From Bradyrhizobium sp. CCGUVB4N (GTDB lineage: Bacteria; Pseudomonadota; Alphaproteobacteria; Rhizobiales; Xanthobacteraceae): a DNA stretch of 64,000 nucleotides. The first letter of the stretch is position 1, and every line of letters starts with the position of its first letter. The notes under the pieces were generated by a model, which was not told where the DNA came from, did not search any database, and saw only the letters and a program-made list of their open reading frames with translations. The translations under genes were made by a program, and so were the position numbers. The stretch spans positions 5,270,001-5,334,000 of the forward strand of contig NZ_JANADP010000001.1 in assembly GCF_024199945.1 (NCBI RefSeq), read 5' to 3'. Positions 11,536 through 18,750 of the stretch are shown here, piece after piece.

Positions 11536-11892
11536 TCAGGATATCTGCCTCATCGTCCCGTGGAATTTCGAGAAGTCAGGGCGAGCTTTGGCGTCCTTGG
11601 CGGGTTGCGTGATGTTCGTGATGATGGTGTTCAGCCTGTAGTCCTCGAGATGAACCACGGTCGTGCCATCGCGCTCCTGCCAGGTGACGAGGAAAAGCAG
11701 GTCGCGAATGGGTTCGACCGTTATGTCGACCGTCTCCGAACTGTCCGGGATCGGATTTCCGTTCGCGTCGAGGCCGACATAGGTCATCGACGTCTCGGAC
11801 GTGAAGTCGAGTTGCACGCGAAAGTGACCGCCGCTCGCTGAACTGAAGTCGACGATATACTTGTGACCAACTGCGGGAAAAACATCCGGCAT
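11536..11892 (-). CDS. MoaF-like small lipocalin-type protein
   Basis: A 118-residue protein made mostly of beta-strand-like segments. The pattern HKYIVDFSSASGGHFRVQLD, TSMTYVGLD, LFLVTWQERDGTTVVHLEDY and TNITQP resembles the MoaF-related domain family. In enteric bacteria the name MoaF comes from the monoamine regulon, not from molybdenum cofactor synthesis. A strong GGAGG lies upstream of the ATG. It lies 68 bp downstream of the tyrosinase gene on the same strand, so the two are probably co-transcribed. A role in binding or handling a phenolic product is a guess from that context. There is no signal peptide. Confidence 0.65.
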   Translation of the reverse strand: MPDVFPAVGHKYIVDFSSASGGHFRVQLDFTSETSMTYVGLDANGNPIPDSSETVDITVEPIRDLLFLVTWQERDGTTVVHLEDYRLNTIITNITQPAKDAKARPDFSKFHGTMRQIS

Positions 11893-11960
11893 CGTTCAAT
11901 CCTCCGGAATGAGACATCGAGGCAATACCGCGATGTCTGAGCTGCCACGAAACCCGATAA

Positions 11961-13553
11961 CTATCGCAGCTCGACCTTGAAGGGCTTCTTCCCCGGAGCG
12001 GCCGTCAGCGATGCCATCGCGCGCGTCTGGGGACCGCTGCCAAGCAAGCCGTCGCGGGTGCGGACCTGAACCTCGATGTCGTCGGCGGTGATACGGGCTG
12101 CCGCCACGCCGAGCGAATGCGTGCTGATCGCCGCCCTCCCCTCGATATGGGTCTGGCAATTCGCGCAACCGTCGACGTGCCAGCGGCTCAGCACCGCTTC
12201 GGTCCCGATATGCTGCCGCTGTCCATCGACATTGGCGAATGCGCTGATCAGAAACGAGCCGCGGATGCGCGCACGATTGAGGCCGCGCACACTGATCGTT
12301 CTGCCGCTGCCGGCGGCGCTGGCGGCGGCCGCGAGCAAGGCATGCTGATCGAGCGAACCGGGGCCGTAGGTATATCCCAGCTGCGTCTCGATATTGATGC
12401 AGTCCTGTGACGTGTAGGGACGCTCCTTGCCGCGCTCGGTCAGCTTGAACGGATCCAGCGGGGATTCGAGCGTCAGCCAGGAATTCGCCGCCGTGCCCGG
12501 CGTCGGCCCCTGGCTGTCGACGGAATTGGTGCCGGGATATTGCGGGATGATCTCGAGTTTGTCGGTGAACCCGTTCTTCTTCTGCCACAGCCAGAACACG
12601 CGATCGACAAAGCAGTGATGGAAGAAGAAGATCGGATCGAGGCCGGCGGTATCGTTCTCGCCCATATCGCCATTCGCCCCGTCGATCGGAGAGGCGTCGA
12701 AAATCTTCGGCAGATCGAAACCGCCGACGGCGAGATGGATGCTGTTGTGCGGGCTCTCGATCGGAACGATGCGCTGCCCGTGGTCGTCGAACCATTGCGC
12801 CGCGGACGTCGTGTTGGAAAACACCGTGTAGTTCGGCGCGTTCAGACACGCCGTGTATTTGTCTTTCACATGCCCGCCGCCGACGGGCTTGCCATCGACG
12901 ATGACGGTCTCGGACAGCCAATTGCGGACGTTGTCGTTGAGCAATCCCACATTGGTGTCGTAGTTGGGAAACTGCGCATTGTGCGCCGCCGTCGCCGCCT
13001 TGTCCGCGTCCGTCCCGACCAGCCCCGACAGCGGATAGCGCACCGTCTCGTATCCCTCGGGCTTGCTGTAATCGGCGTCAGGGATCGGGCTGAGATGATC
13101 GACGATGCCTCGCGGAAACACGAATGAGCGCAACGGGTTTGGAATCGTCTGGCCGTCCAGGACGAAGTCCTTCTGGGTGAGCGCGCTTGGAATCCCGTTG
13201 GTCGTCGACGCGGTGCTGGTCTCGTCCCAGAACGGCAGCGTCACGTCGGCGCAGCCCAGAATGCTTCTCAGCGCCTCTTCCAGTTTCACCAGGTAGACAC
13301 GGTGCCAGGTCGGAAACAGGATGTTGCCGTGATTGCAGTAGCCGCCCCAGTACTGCGAGTTGCCCCAGCCCGCGCCGCGAAACGGCTCGCCGTGATAGCC
13401 CCCGAGCACGAAGAATGATCTGGGATCGTCGGGCGGCAGCTCCTTGATGCCCTTCCAGGCCCGCATCACGTCTTCAAGCGGCTTCTTGTTACCGTTGTTG
13501 TACTCGTCCTGGAGATCCTGGATCGAACGACGGACTCGCAGCGTGGCGCTCAT
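11961..13553 (-). CDS. Tyrosinase / polyphenol oxidase, fungal-type architecture
   Basis: Type 3 copper enzyme expected to hydroxylate monophenols and oxidise o-diphenols to quinones. The CuA site appears as GGYHGEPF (His54), GYCNHGNILF (His75) and FPTWHRVY (His84). Cys73 sits two residues before His75, the position of the thioether Cys in fungal tyrosinases. The CuB site is SPHNSIHLAVGG (His269, His273) and FFFHHCFVDRVFWLWQ (His312/313). After about residue 375 there is a beta-rich C-terminal domain with GSFLISAFANVDG and CANCQTHIEG, resembling the C-terminal domain of mushroom and other fungal tyrosinases. No signal peptide is visible, so it is probably cytosolic. GGGAG lies upstream of the ATG. 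The MoaF-like gene follows it. Confidence 0.88.
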   Translation of the reverse strand: MSATLRVRRSIQDLQDEYNNGNKKPLEDVMRAWKGIKELPPDDPRSFFVLGGYHGEPFRGAGWGNSQYWGGYCNHGNILFPTWHRVYLVKLEEALRSILGCADVTLPFWDETSTASTTNGIPSALTQKDFVLDGQTIPNPLRSFVFPRGIVDHLSPIPDADYSKPEGYETVRYPLSGLVGTDADKAATAAHNAQFPNYDTNVGLLNDNVRNWLSETVIVDGKPVGGGHVKDKYTACLNAPNYTVFSNTTSAAQWFDDHGQRIVPIESPHNSIHLAVGGFDLPKIFDASPIDGANGDMGENDTAGLDPIFFFHHCFVDRVFWLWQKKNGFTDKLEIIPQYPGTNSVDSQGPTPGTAANSWLTLESPLDPFKLTERGKERPYTSQDCINIETQLGYTYGPGSLDQHALLAAAASAAGSGRTISVRGLNRARIRGSFLISAFANVDGQRQHIGTEAVLSRWHVDGCANCQTHIEGRAAISTHSLGVAAARITADDIEVQVRTRDGLLGSGPQTRAMASLTAAPGKKPFKVELR

Positions 13554-13983
13554 GGCTTTTGCTCCCCAGACAGGCCAAGCGTTATCCTCGCACCTCGGAT
13601 TGCATCGTAAATCATCTACTGAAGGTTGAATAGTAAATACTTCTCGACCAGAGAGCCGACGCGCCGTTCTGTCGCATCCGGCCTTCCCGCTTGACGACGA
13701 GGACCGGCCCGGATACGTCCGTCCCTGCAGCTGCCATCATGGTGCTGCCGTAGGCGTTACCGTCATCCAACGCGTCCTTTGTCGAGAGGATCCCAGCAGG
13801 GAGATCTCGATTCACGAGACGCCACGGTCATGCCATCACTTCCCCGCCTTGCGGTCGCTCAACCGTCCACGACGTCCCATCCTGCAGGGCTTGCCCGCGC
13901 CGGGATGTTTGCCGTCGTGCCGGGATCGTCCGCACGCGCACTTGCTGGATTGCCGTGGTCCTCAACTCCATTGAGAGGCAACC
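13554..13983. other. 430-bp region between tyrosinase and SDR genes
   Basis: Divergent intergenic region that must contain the promoters of the tyrosinase gene (minus) and the SDR gene (plus). Composition is less GC-rich than the flanking genes near 13600-13640. A minus-strand frame at 13612-13815 (67 codons, NRDLPAGILSTKDALDDGN at its start) has no ribosome-binding site, weak third-position GC and no recognised family, so I do not call it a gene; it could be a degraded remnant. Nothing else is recognised. Confidence 0.4.
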
Positions 13984-14739
13984 ATGAAGATGACTGGCAA
14001 TACGATCCTCGTCACCGGCGGCACCAGCGGCATCGGCCGCGCGCTTGCCGAAGCTTTCTACGACCGCGGCAATCGCGTCATCGTCGCGGGACGGCGACGG
14101 TCTCTGCTCGATCAGATCACGGCCGACCGTTCGGGAATTGTCGCCTTGCCGCTCGACCTCGACGATCCCGCGGCGCCGTCGCGCCTTGCGGCTGAAGTTC
14201 GCGCGCGCTTCCCCGAGCTCAACATGCTGATCGCCAATGCCGGTATCTCCAAGGCGGAGGACATGACCGCCGATGACTGGAACGCTTCCGACGCCGAGGC
14301 GATGGTGGAGACCAACATCCTGGGCGTGCTGCGCGTGGCGGCGGCGTTTCTGCCGATCCTGAAGGCGCAGCGGAATGCGACGATCATGGTGACGAGCTCG
14401 AACCTCGCCTTCGTGCCGCGCGCCGACTTTCCGACCTACTGCGCCAGCAAGGCGTTCCTGCATTCCTGGCTCCAATCGCTGCGCCATCAGCTGCGCAACA
14501 TCCCCGTCGATGTGCTGGAGCTTGCACCACCCTATGTGCAGACCGAGCTCACCGGCGCGCAGCAGGCGGGCGACCCGCGCGCGATGCCGCTTCCTGCCTA
14601 TGTCGCGGAGGTGATGCAGCTCCTCGAGCTTGCGGTTCATCCCCGCGGCGAAGTGCTGGTCGAACGCGATCGCGCGCGGCGCTGGGCCGAGCGCGAGGGC
14701 CGCTACGAGGCGACCTTTGCCGCGATGAACCCGAGCTGA
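13984..14739 (+). CDS. SDR family oxidoreductase (DltE-like)
   Basis: A 251-residue short-chain dehydrogenase/reductase. The dinucleotide-binding motif is ILVTGGTSGIGRALAEAF, the structural motif is NMLIANAGIS, and the catalytic Ser and Tyr-x-x-x-Lys are seen in TIMVTSSNLAF and YCASKAFLHSW. The sequence following, DVLELAPPYVQTEL, is typical of the DltE-like subgroup. The Arg-rich segment VIVAGRRRSLLDQI after the second strand suggests NADP(H) preference. The substrate is unknown. GAGAGG precedes the ATG at 13984; a second ATG two codons later is possible. It converges on ctpA across a strong hairpin. Confidence 0.85.
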   Translation: MKMTGNTILVTGGTSGIGRALAEAFYDRGNRVIVAGRRRSLLDQITADRSGIVALPLDLDDPAAPSRLAAEVRARFPELNMLIANAGISKAEDMTADDWNASDAEAMVETNILGVLRVAAAFLPILKAQRNATIMVTSSNLAFVPRADFPTYCASKAFLHSWLQSLRHQLRNIPVDVLELAPPYVQTELTGAQQAGDPRAMPLPAYVAEVMQLLELAVHPRGEVLVERDRARRWAEREGRYEATFAAMNPS

Positions 14740-14758
14740 GACGACGTCCCGAAACGAA

Positions 14759-14791
14759 ATCGCCCGGGAGCGGCATCCGCTCCCGGGCGAT
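14759..14791. terminator. Perfect 15-bp hairpin between convergent SDR and ctpA genes
   Basis: ATCGCCCGGGAGCGG (14759-14773), loop CAT, CCGCTCCCGGGCGAT (14777-14791). The stem has no mismatch and sits 20 bp after the SDR stop and 28 bp from the ctpA stop, so it can act in both directions. There is no U-run on either side, so Rho-independent termination would be atypical; it may protect 3' ends instead. Confidence 0.7.
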
Positions 14792-14819
14792 CTCGAAAGG
14801 TCGCAAGGACCGTGAGAGA

Positions 14820-16154
14820 TTAGTTCGGCACCGTGGCCTTGGGCGCCGGCTTCGCGGCCGCCGCGTTCACGGTGACGCCGTGCAGGAAGTCATAGGCCGC
14901 GTGCAGCGCCTTGTCGTCCTTCTCTTCCGGCGGGACATAGGACTGCGATCCAGTCTGCTCGGTGCCGTCGGCGGCCTGCAGATGGCCGCGCATCTGCGAC
15001 TCCGCGATGGTGTCGACGCGGCCCTTCAGCTCGGGCGGCACGTCCTGGAGGATCTCGATGTCAGGCGCGATGCCCTGGGCCTGGATCGAGCGGCCCGACG
15101 GCGTGTAGTAGCGCGCCGTGGTCAGCGCCAGCGCGCCGTTGCCGGCGCCGAGCGGAATGATGGTCTGCACCGAGCCCTTGCCGAACGAGCGCGTGCCGAT
15201 GATCGTGGCGCGCTTGTGATCATGCAGCGCGCCGGCCACGATCTCCGAGGCCGAGGCCGAGCCGCCGTTGACCAGCACCACAAGCGGCTTGCCCTTGGTG
15301 AGGTCGCCGCCATGCGCGGTGAAGCGCTGGGTCTCTTCCGGATTGCGGCCGCGGGTCGAGACGACCTCGCCGCGCTGCAGGAACGCACTCGACACCGACA
15401 CGGCCTGGTCGAGCAAGCCGCCGGGATTGTTGCGCAGGTCCATCACATAGCCGACCAGCTTCTCCTGCGGGATGTCCTTGGAGATCGAGGCGATCGCCTT
15501 CTTCAAGCCGTCGGTGGTCTGCTCGTTGAACGAGGTGACGCGGATGTAGCCGATGTCGCCTTCGACGTGGAAGCGGACCGGGCGGACATGGATGATCTCA
15601 CGCGTGATCGCGACATCCATCGGCGCATCGGCGCCCTTGCGGATGATGGTCAGCTTGGTCTTGGTATCGACCGGGCCCTTCATCTTGTTGACGGCCTGCT
15701 CGAGCGTCATGCCCTGCACGTTCTCGCCGTCGATCTTGCTGACGAGGTCGCCGGACATGAGGCCGGCCTTGGACGCCGGCGTGTCGTCGATTGGGGAAAC
15801 GACCTTGACCAGGCCCTCCTCCATCGTGACCTCGATGCCGAGCCCGCCGAACTCGCCGGAGGTGGTCTCCTGCATCTCGGTCCAGGCCTTGTCGTTCATG
15901 TAGCGGGAATGCGGATCGAGCGAGGTCACCATGCCCGTGATCGCGCCTTCGATCAGCTTGGAATTGTCGGGCTTCTCGACGTAGCTCGCCTTCACCCGCT
16001 CGAAGACCTCTCCAAACAGGTTGAGCTGGGAGTAGGCATCGTCCGCGCCGGCTGCCGCCCGTGCCGCCCATAGTCCGCCCTGCGGACCGGATACGAGAAG
16101 GGTCAGGCATACTCCGGTAAGCGCGCCCAGGGGGAACAGCAGGGTTTTCCGCAT
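14820..16154 (-). CDS. ctpA: C-terminal processing protease, S41 family (CtpA)
   Basis: Periplasmic serine protease that trims C-termini of envelope proteins and affects cell-wall remodelling. MRKTLLFPLGALTGVCLTLL is an N-terminal signal or anchor helix. A PDZ domain follows (GLVKVVSPIDDTPASKAGL, GDLVSKIDGENVQGMTLEQA). The S41 core has YVMDLRNNPGGLLDQAVSVS and the catalytic Ser in NGGSASASEIVAGALHDHKR, with the Lys in RSFGKGSVQT. The C-terminal end is Ala-, Pro- and Lys-rich. Choosing the ATG at 16154 gives 444 residues and puts the signal helix at the N-terminus; longer starts would bury it. Confidence 0.92.
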   Translation of the reverse strand: MRKTLLFPLGALTGVCLTLLVSGPQGGLWAARAAAGADDAYSQLNLFGEVFERVKASYVEKPDNSKLIEGAITGMVTSLDPHSRYMNDKAWTEMQETTSGEFGGLGIEVTMEEGLVKVVSPIDDTPASKAGLMSGDLVSKIDGENVQGMTLEQAVNKMKGPVDTKTKLTIIRKGADAPMDVAITREIIHVRPVRFHVEGDIGYIRVTSFNEQTTDGLKKAIASISKDIPQEKLVGYVMDLRNNPGGLLDQAVSVSSAFLQRGEVVSTRGRNPEETQRFTAHGGDLTKGKPLVVLVNGGSASASEIVAGALHDHKRATIIGTRSFGKGSVQTIIPLGAGNGALALTTARYYTPSGRSIQAQGIAPDIEILQDVPPELKGRVDTIAESQMRGHLQAADGTEQTGSQSYVPPEEKDDKALHAAYDFLHGVTVNAAAAKPAPKATVPN

Positions 16155-16444
16155 GGAATGGTTGGCCTTTTCGCTTGGGACGGGACGCCACGCAAATGGC
16201 GATCCAGCCCGGTTCTCACAATACCATTCAGGTTTCTTCAAGGCCGGGCTGCCACGCCCGCGGGTATATCGCAAAAATCCCTTCGCCCTGGCCTAAACTT
16301 TTGGCAACGTTCCGAAACCATCGCCCGCCAAGCGGGAATCGATCGGCCGAGCCACGCTTCGCAGCTATGCGATTTTAGGATGGTTTTGGAGGGCCGAACG
16401 AGATACCCGATGACATAACGCTTCAAATTCTCGGGAGGATAACA

Positions 16445-17572
16445 ATGAACGAAGCACTCCGGCCGGAACGGAATGTCGAACTCGGCGCCAGCAGCGAGCC
16501 GTTCCAGAACCTGCACGAATTCATCCGGAAGGCACGTTCCAACCTCAACCAGAACGCCTGGGACTACATCGTCGGCGCGGCCGAAACCGAAACTACGATG
16601 CGCCGCAACCGCATGGCCCTGGACGAGATCGCTTTCCGTCCGCGTGTGCTGCGCGACGTGCGCAAGGTCGACGGCTCGGTCGAGCAGTTCGGCCGCAAGA
16701 TGCGCCTGCCCGTGGTGCTCGCCCCCGTCGGCGCGCTGGAAATCTTCGATCCCCACGGAGCCGCCAGCGTCGCGCGCGCGGCCGGCACCTTCGGGGCGTC
16801 GCACATGTTGAGCTCGGTCTCCGAGCCCGGTCTGGAGAAGACCGCCGAAGCCGCTCCCGACGCGCTGCGCATGTACCAGCTCTACGTTCGCGGCGACGAC
16901 GCATTCGTCGCCGACGTGGTCAGCCGCGCCGAGAAGGCCAAATATGCCGCCTTCTGCCTGACCGTCGACACCGCCCATTACAGCCGTCGTGAGCGTGACA
17001 TCGCCAAGCGCTACGTTCGCGAGAGCCGCCTGCGCGCCACCGGCGGCGATTTCCAGAAGGGGCTGGAGTGGCGGACCGTGAAGATGGTCAAGGACAAGTT
17101 CAAGATACCGCTGATCCTCAAGGGCATCGCCACCGCCGAGGACGCGCAGATCGCGGTCGATCACGGCGTCGAGTGGATCTACGTCTCCAACCATGGCGGC
17201 CGCCAGCTCGATCACGGCCGCGGCGCCATGCATGTGCTGCCCGAGATCGTCGACGCCGTGAAGGGCCGCGCCAAGATCATGGTGGATGGCGGCATCTGCC
17301 GCGGCACCGACATCGTCAAGGCGATCGCGGCGGGCGCCGACCTCGTCGGCATCGGCCGGCTGCAATGCTGGGCCCTGGCGGCGGCCGGCGAGACCGGCGT
17401 GACGCGGATGCTCGAACTGCTCGAGGACGAGGTGCTGCGCTGCCTTGGGCTGCTTGGCGCCACCTCGTGCGCCGAGGTCAACAAATCCTGTCTGCACCAG
17501 GCCACCGCAACCAATGCGCCGAGTGTGTTCAGCGCGTTCCCGCTATTCGACCATGAACCCTACCGATATTGA
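16445..17572 (+). CDS. FMN-dependent alpha-hydroxy-acid oxidase/dehydrogenase
   Basis: A 375-residue TIM-barrel flavoenzyme of the L-lactate dehydrogenase/glycolate oxidase family, oxidising a 2-hydroxy acid to a 2-oxo acid. The N-terminal NLNQNAWDYIVGAAETE matches the family start. The flavin and catalytic regions are VVLAPVGALEIFDPHGAA, ILKGIATAEDAQIAVDHG and the His-Gly-Gly-Arg loop VSNHGGRQLDHGRG (catalytic His). The phosphate-binding end is MVDGGICRGTDIVKAIAAGA. GGGAGGA lies a few bases upstream of the ATG. The HAD phosphatase gene overlaps its last codons. The true substrate (lactate, glycolate, mandelate or other) cannot be told by reading, so no symbol is given. Confidence 0.88.
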   Translation: MNEALRPERNVELGASSEPFQNLHEFIRKARSNLNQNAWDYIVGAAETETTMRRNRMALDEIAFRPRVLRDVRKVDGSVEQFGRKMRLPVVLAPVGALEIFDPHGAASVARAAGTFGASHMLSSVSEPGLEKTAEAAPDALRMYQLYVRGDDAFVADVVSRAEKAKYAAFCLTVDTAHYSRRERDIAKRYVRESRLRATGGDFQKGLEWRTVKMVKDKFKIPLILKGIATAEDAQIAVDHGVEWIYVSNHGGRQLDHGRGAMHVLPEIVDAVKGRAKIMVDGGICRGTDIVKAIAAGADLVGIGRLQCWALAAAGETGVTRMLELLEDEVLRCLGLLGATSCAEVNKSCLHQATATNAPSVFSAFPLFDHEPYRY

Positions 17573-18203
17573 TAGAATGATATCGCTCGCACCCGGCAGC
17601 GCGGACGCGCTTCTGTTCGATCTCGGGCGCGTCGTGCTCGACATCGATTTCTCCAAGGCGATCGCCTGCTGGGCGGGACATGCAGGCCTCGAGCCCGAAG
17701 CCATCGTGACGCGCTATGAGCGCGACAGCGAGGCCTACCGGCTGCACGAGGTCGGCAGGATCAGCGACGAGGACTATTTCCAGTCACTGCGCTCCTCGCT
17801 CGGCATCGGCATTTCAGATGCGCAATTCCTGGAAGGATGGAACGCGATCTTCGCCGGCGAGATGCCCGACATCGCGGAATTGCTGCCGCGCGCGGCGAAG
17901 CAGATGCCGCTCTACGCCTTCTCCAACACCAACCGCCCGCATGTCGACCATTTCTCGAAAGAGTATGCCGATCTGCTTGGTCATTTCCGCGCGCTGTATC
18001 TCTCCTCCAACATCGGCCTGCGCAAACCTGATGCGGAAGCCTTCGACCACGTCGTCACCGCGATGGGGGTGCCCGCCAACCGGATCGTGTTCTTCGATGA
18101 CCTCGCCGCGAACGTCGAAGGCGCCCGCGCCCGCGGGCTGAAGGCCGTGCATGTCACCTCGCCCCGCGACGTCGGCATTGCACTGAAGGCGCTGGGGATC
18201 TGA
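17553..18203 (+). CDS. HAD-IA hydrolase, YihX-like sugar phosphatase
   Basis: A 216-residue haloacid dehalogenase-type hydrolase. Motif I is LLFDLGRVVLDIDFSK with the nucleophile Asp in FDLG; the position two residues later is Gly, as in the YihX group. Motif II is AFSNTNRPHVDHF, motif III includes LRKPDAEAFDHV, and motif IV is FFDDLAANVEGARA. The order and spacing closely follow E. coli YihX, an alpha-glucose-1-phosphatase, so a sugar phosphatase role is likely but not proved. The ATG at 17553 overlaps the preceding gene by 20 bp; an ATG at 17577, four bases after its stop, is equally possible. The two genes are probably co-transcribed. Confidence 0.82.
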   Translation: MNPTDIDRMISLAPGSADALLFDLGRVVLDIDFSKAIACWAGHAGLEPEAIVTRYERDSEAYRLHEVGRISDEDYFQSLRSSLGIGISDAQFLEGWNAIFAGEMPDIAELLPRAAKQMPLYAFSNTNRPHVDHFSKEYADLLGHFRALYLSSNIGLRKPDAEAFDHVVTAMGVPANRIVFFDDLAANVEGARARGLKAVHVTSPRDVGIALKALGI

Positions 18204-18338
18204 CCGCCGTTTCCGGGGCAATTTCACCCGGAGGAGGAACCAAACGGCTCTGTGCATTTTTATACGAAGTTCCGGGAACGGAATGCCCCCTTCCGGACTC
18301 TAGAGTCGGTTGGGAATTCTACGAACGGACGTATCATC

Positions 18339-18524
18339 GTGTTGGGCAAAACCTACCTCACCAAGCAGGCCTCCCTGCTGGTCAAATTCGCCAGGACCAC
18401 CTCTGATTCCGAGCTTTCCGCCAAACTGATGAGCAAGGCGGCTGATCTGAAGGCCCAGGCCGATCCGATGCCCGACAGGGATCAAGGGCCTCAAGCGCCC
18501 GACGTCAGTCCGGAGGGGACCTGA
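18339..18524 (+). CDS. Small conserved-looking hypothetical protein
   Basis: A 61-residue ORF using GTG at 18339. It starts with VLGKTYLTKQASLLVKFART and runs into SAKLMSKAADLKAQAD, an amphipathic helical pattern, with a Pro-rich tail. Similar short proteins (start MLGKTYLTKQA) are familiar to me from Bradyrhizobium genomes, with no known function. The upstream in-frame extension lacks a good start signal. It has no signal peptide or membrane helix. Confidence 0.55.
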   Translation: MLGKTYLTKQASLLVKFARTTSDSELSAKLMSKAADLKAQADPMPDRDQGPQAPDVSPEGT

Positions 18525-18531
18525 GCTGGCC

Positions 18532-18615
18532 GTGGCTTCCATCATCCTCGTGCTTGCCATGGCTATCCTCCTGCCCGTCTATCTCGCCTTCCGGACCATG
18601 CCCCGGCGGACCTGA
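18532..18615 (+). CDS. Possible 27-residue hydrophobic peptide
   Basis: A very short frame from GTG at 18532 to TGA at 18613-18615. It encodes VASIILVLAMAILLPVYLAF followed by RTMPRRT: one membrane helix with a basic C-terminal tail. GGAGGGG at 18512-18518 could be the ribosome site, though 13 nt of spacing is long. It lies 7 bp after the previous small ORF. It resembles single-helix small membrane proteins of bacteria; coding status is unproven. Confidence 0.3.
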   Translation: MASIILVLAMAILLPVYLAFRTMPRRT

Positions 18616-18644
18616 TGCTCCCACTCCATCGCCGCGCGGGTGAT

Positions 18645-18663
18645 GCAGGATCAATCATCCTGC
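18645..18663 (+). terminator. Hairpin downstream of the small ORFs
   Basis: GCAGGAT, loop CAATC, ATCCTGC: a perfect 7-bp stem located 29 bp after the end of the 27-residue frame and 88 bp before moeA. A short T-rich segment (GTTTTG) follows about a dozen bases later. It may be a weak terminator separating this stretch from moeA. Confidence 0.4.
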
Positions 18664-18750
18664 GCGACCGTCGTTTTGCCTCCGTGCCTGCACTCGGCTA
18701 GAACTCTCGCCGCTGATTTGCCCGAACGGGCGTAGCTGGAGTTTTTCACC

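Noticed and set aside
13612..13815. A 67-codon minus-strand frame in the gap before the SDR gene
   Set aside because: No ribosome site, weak third-position GC compared with neighbours and no recognised family. Could be a remnant; not supportable as a gene.
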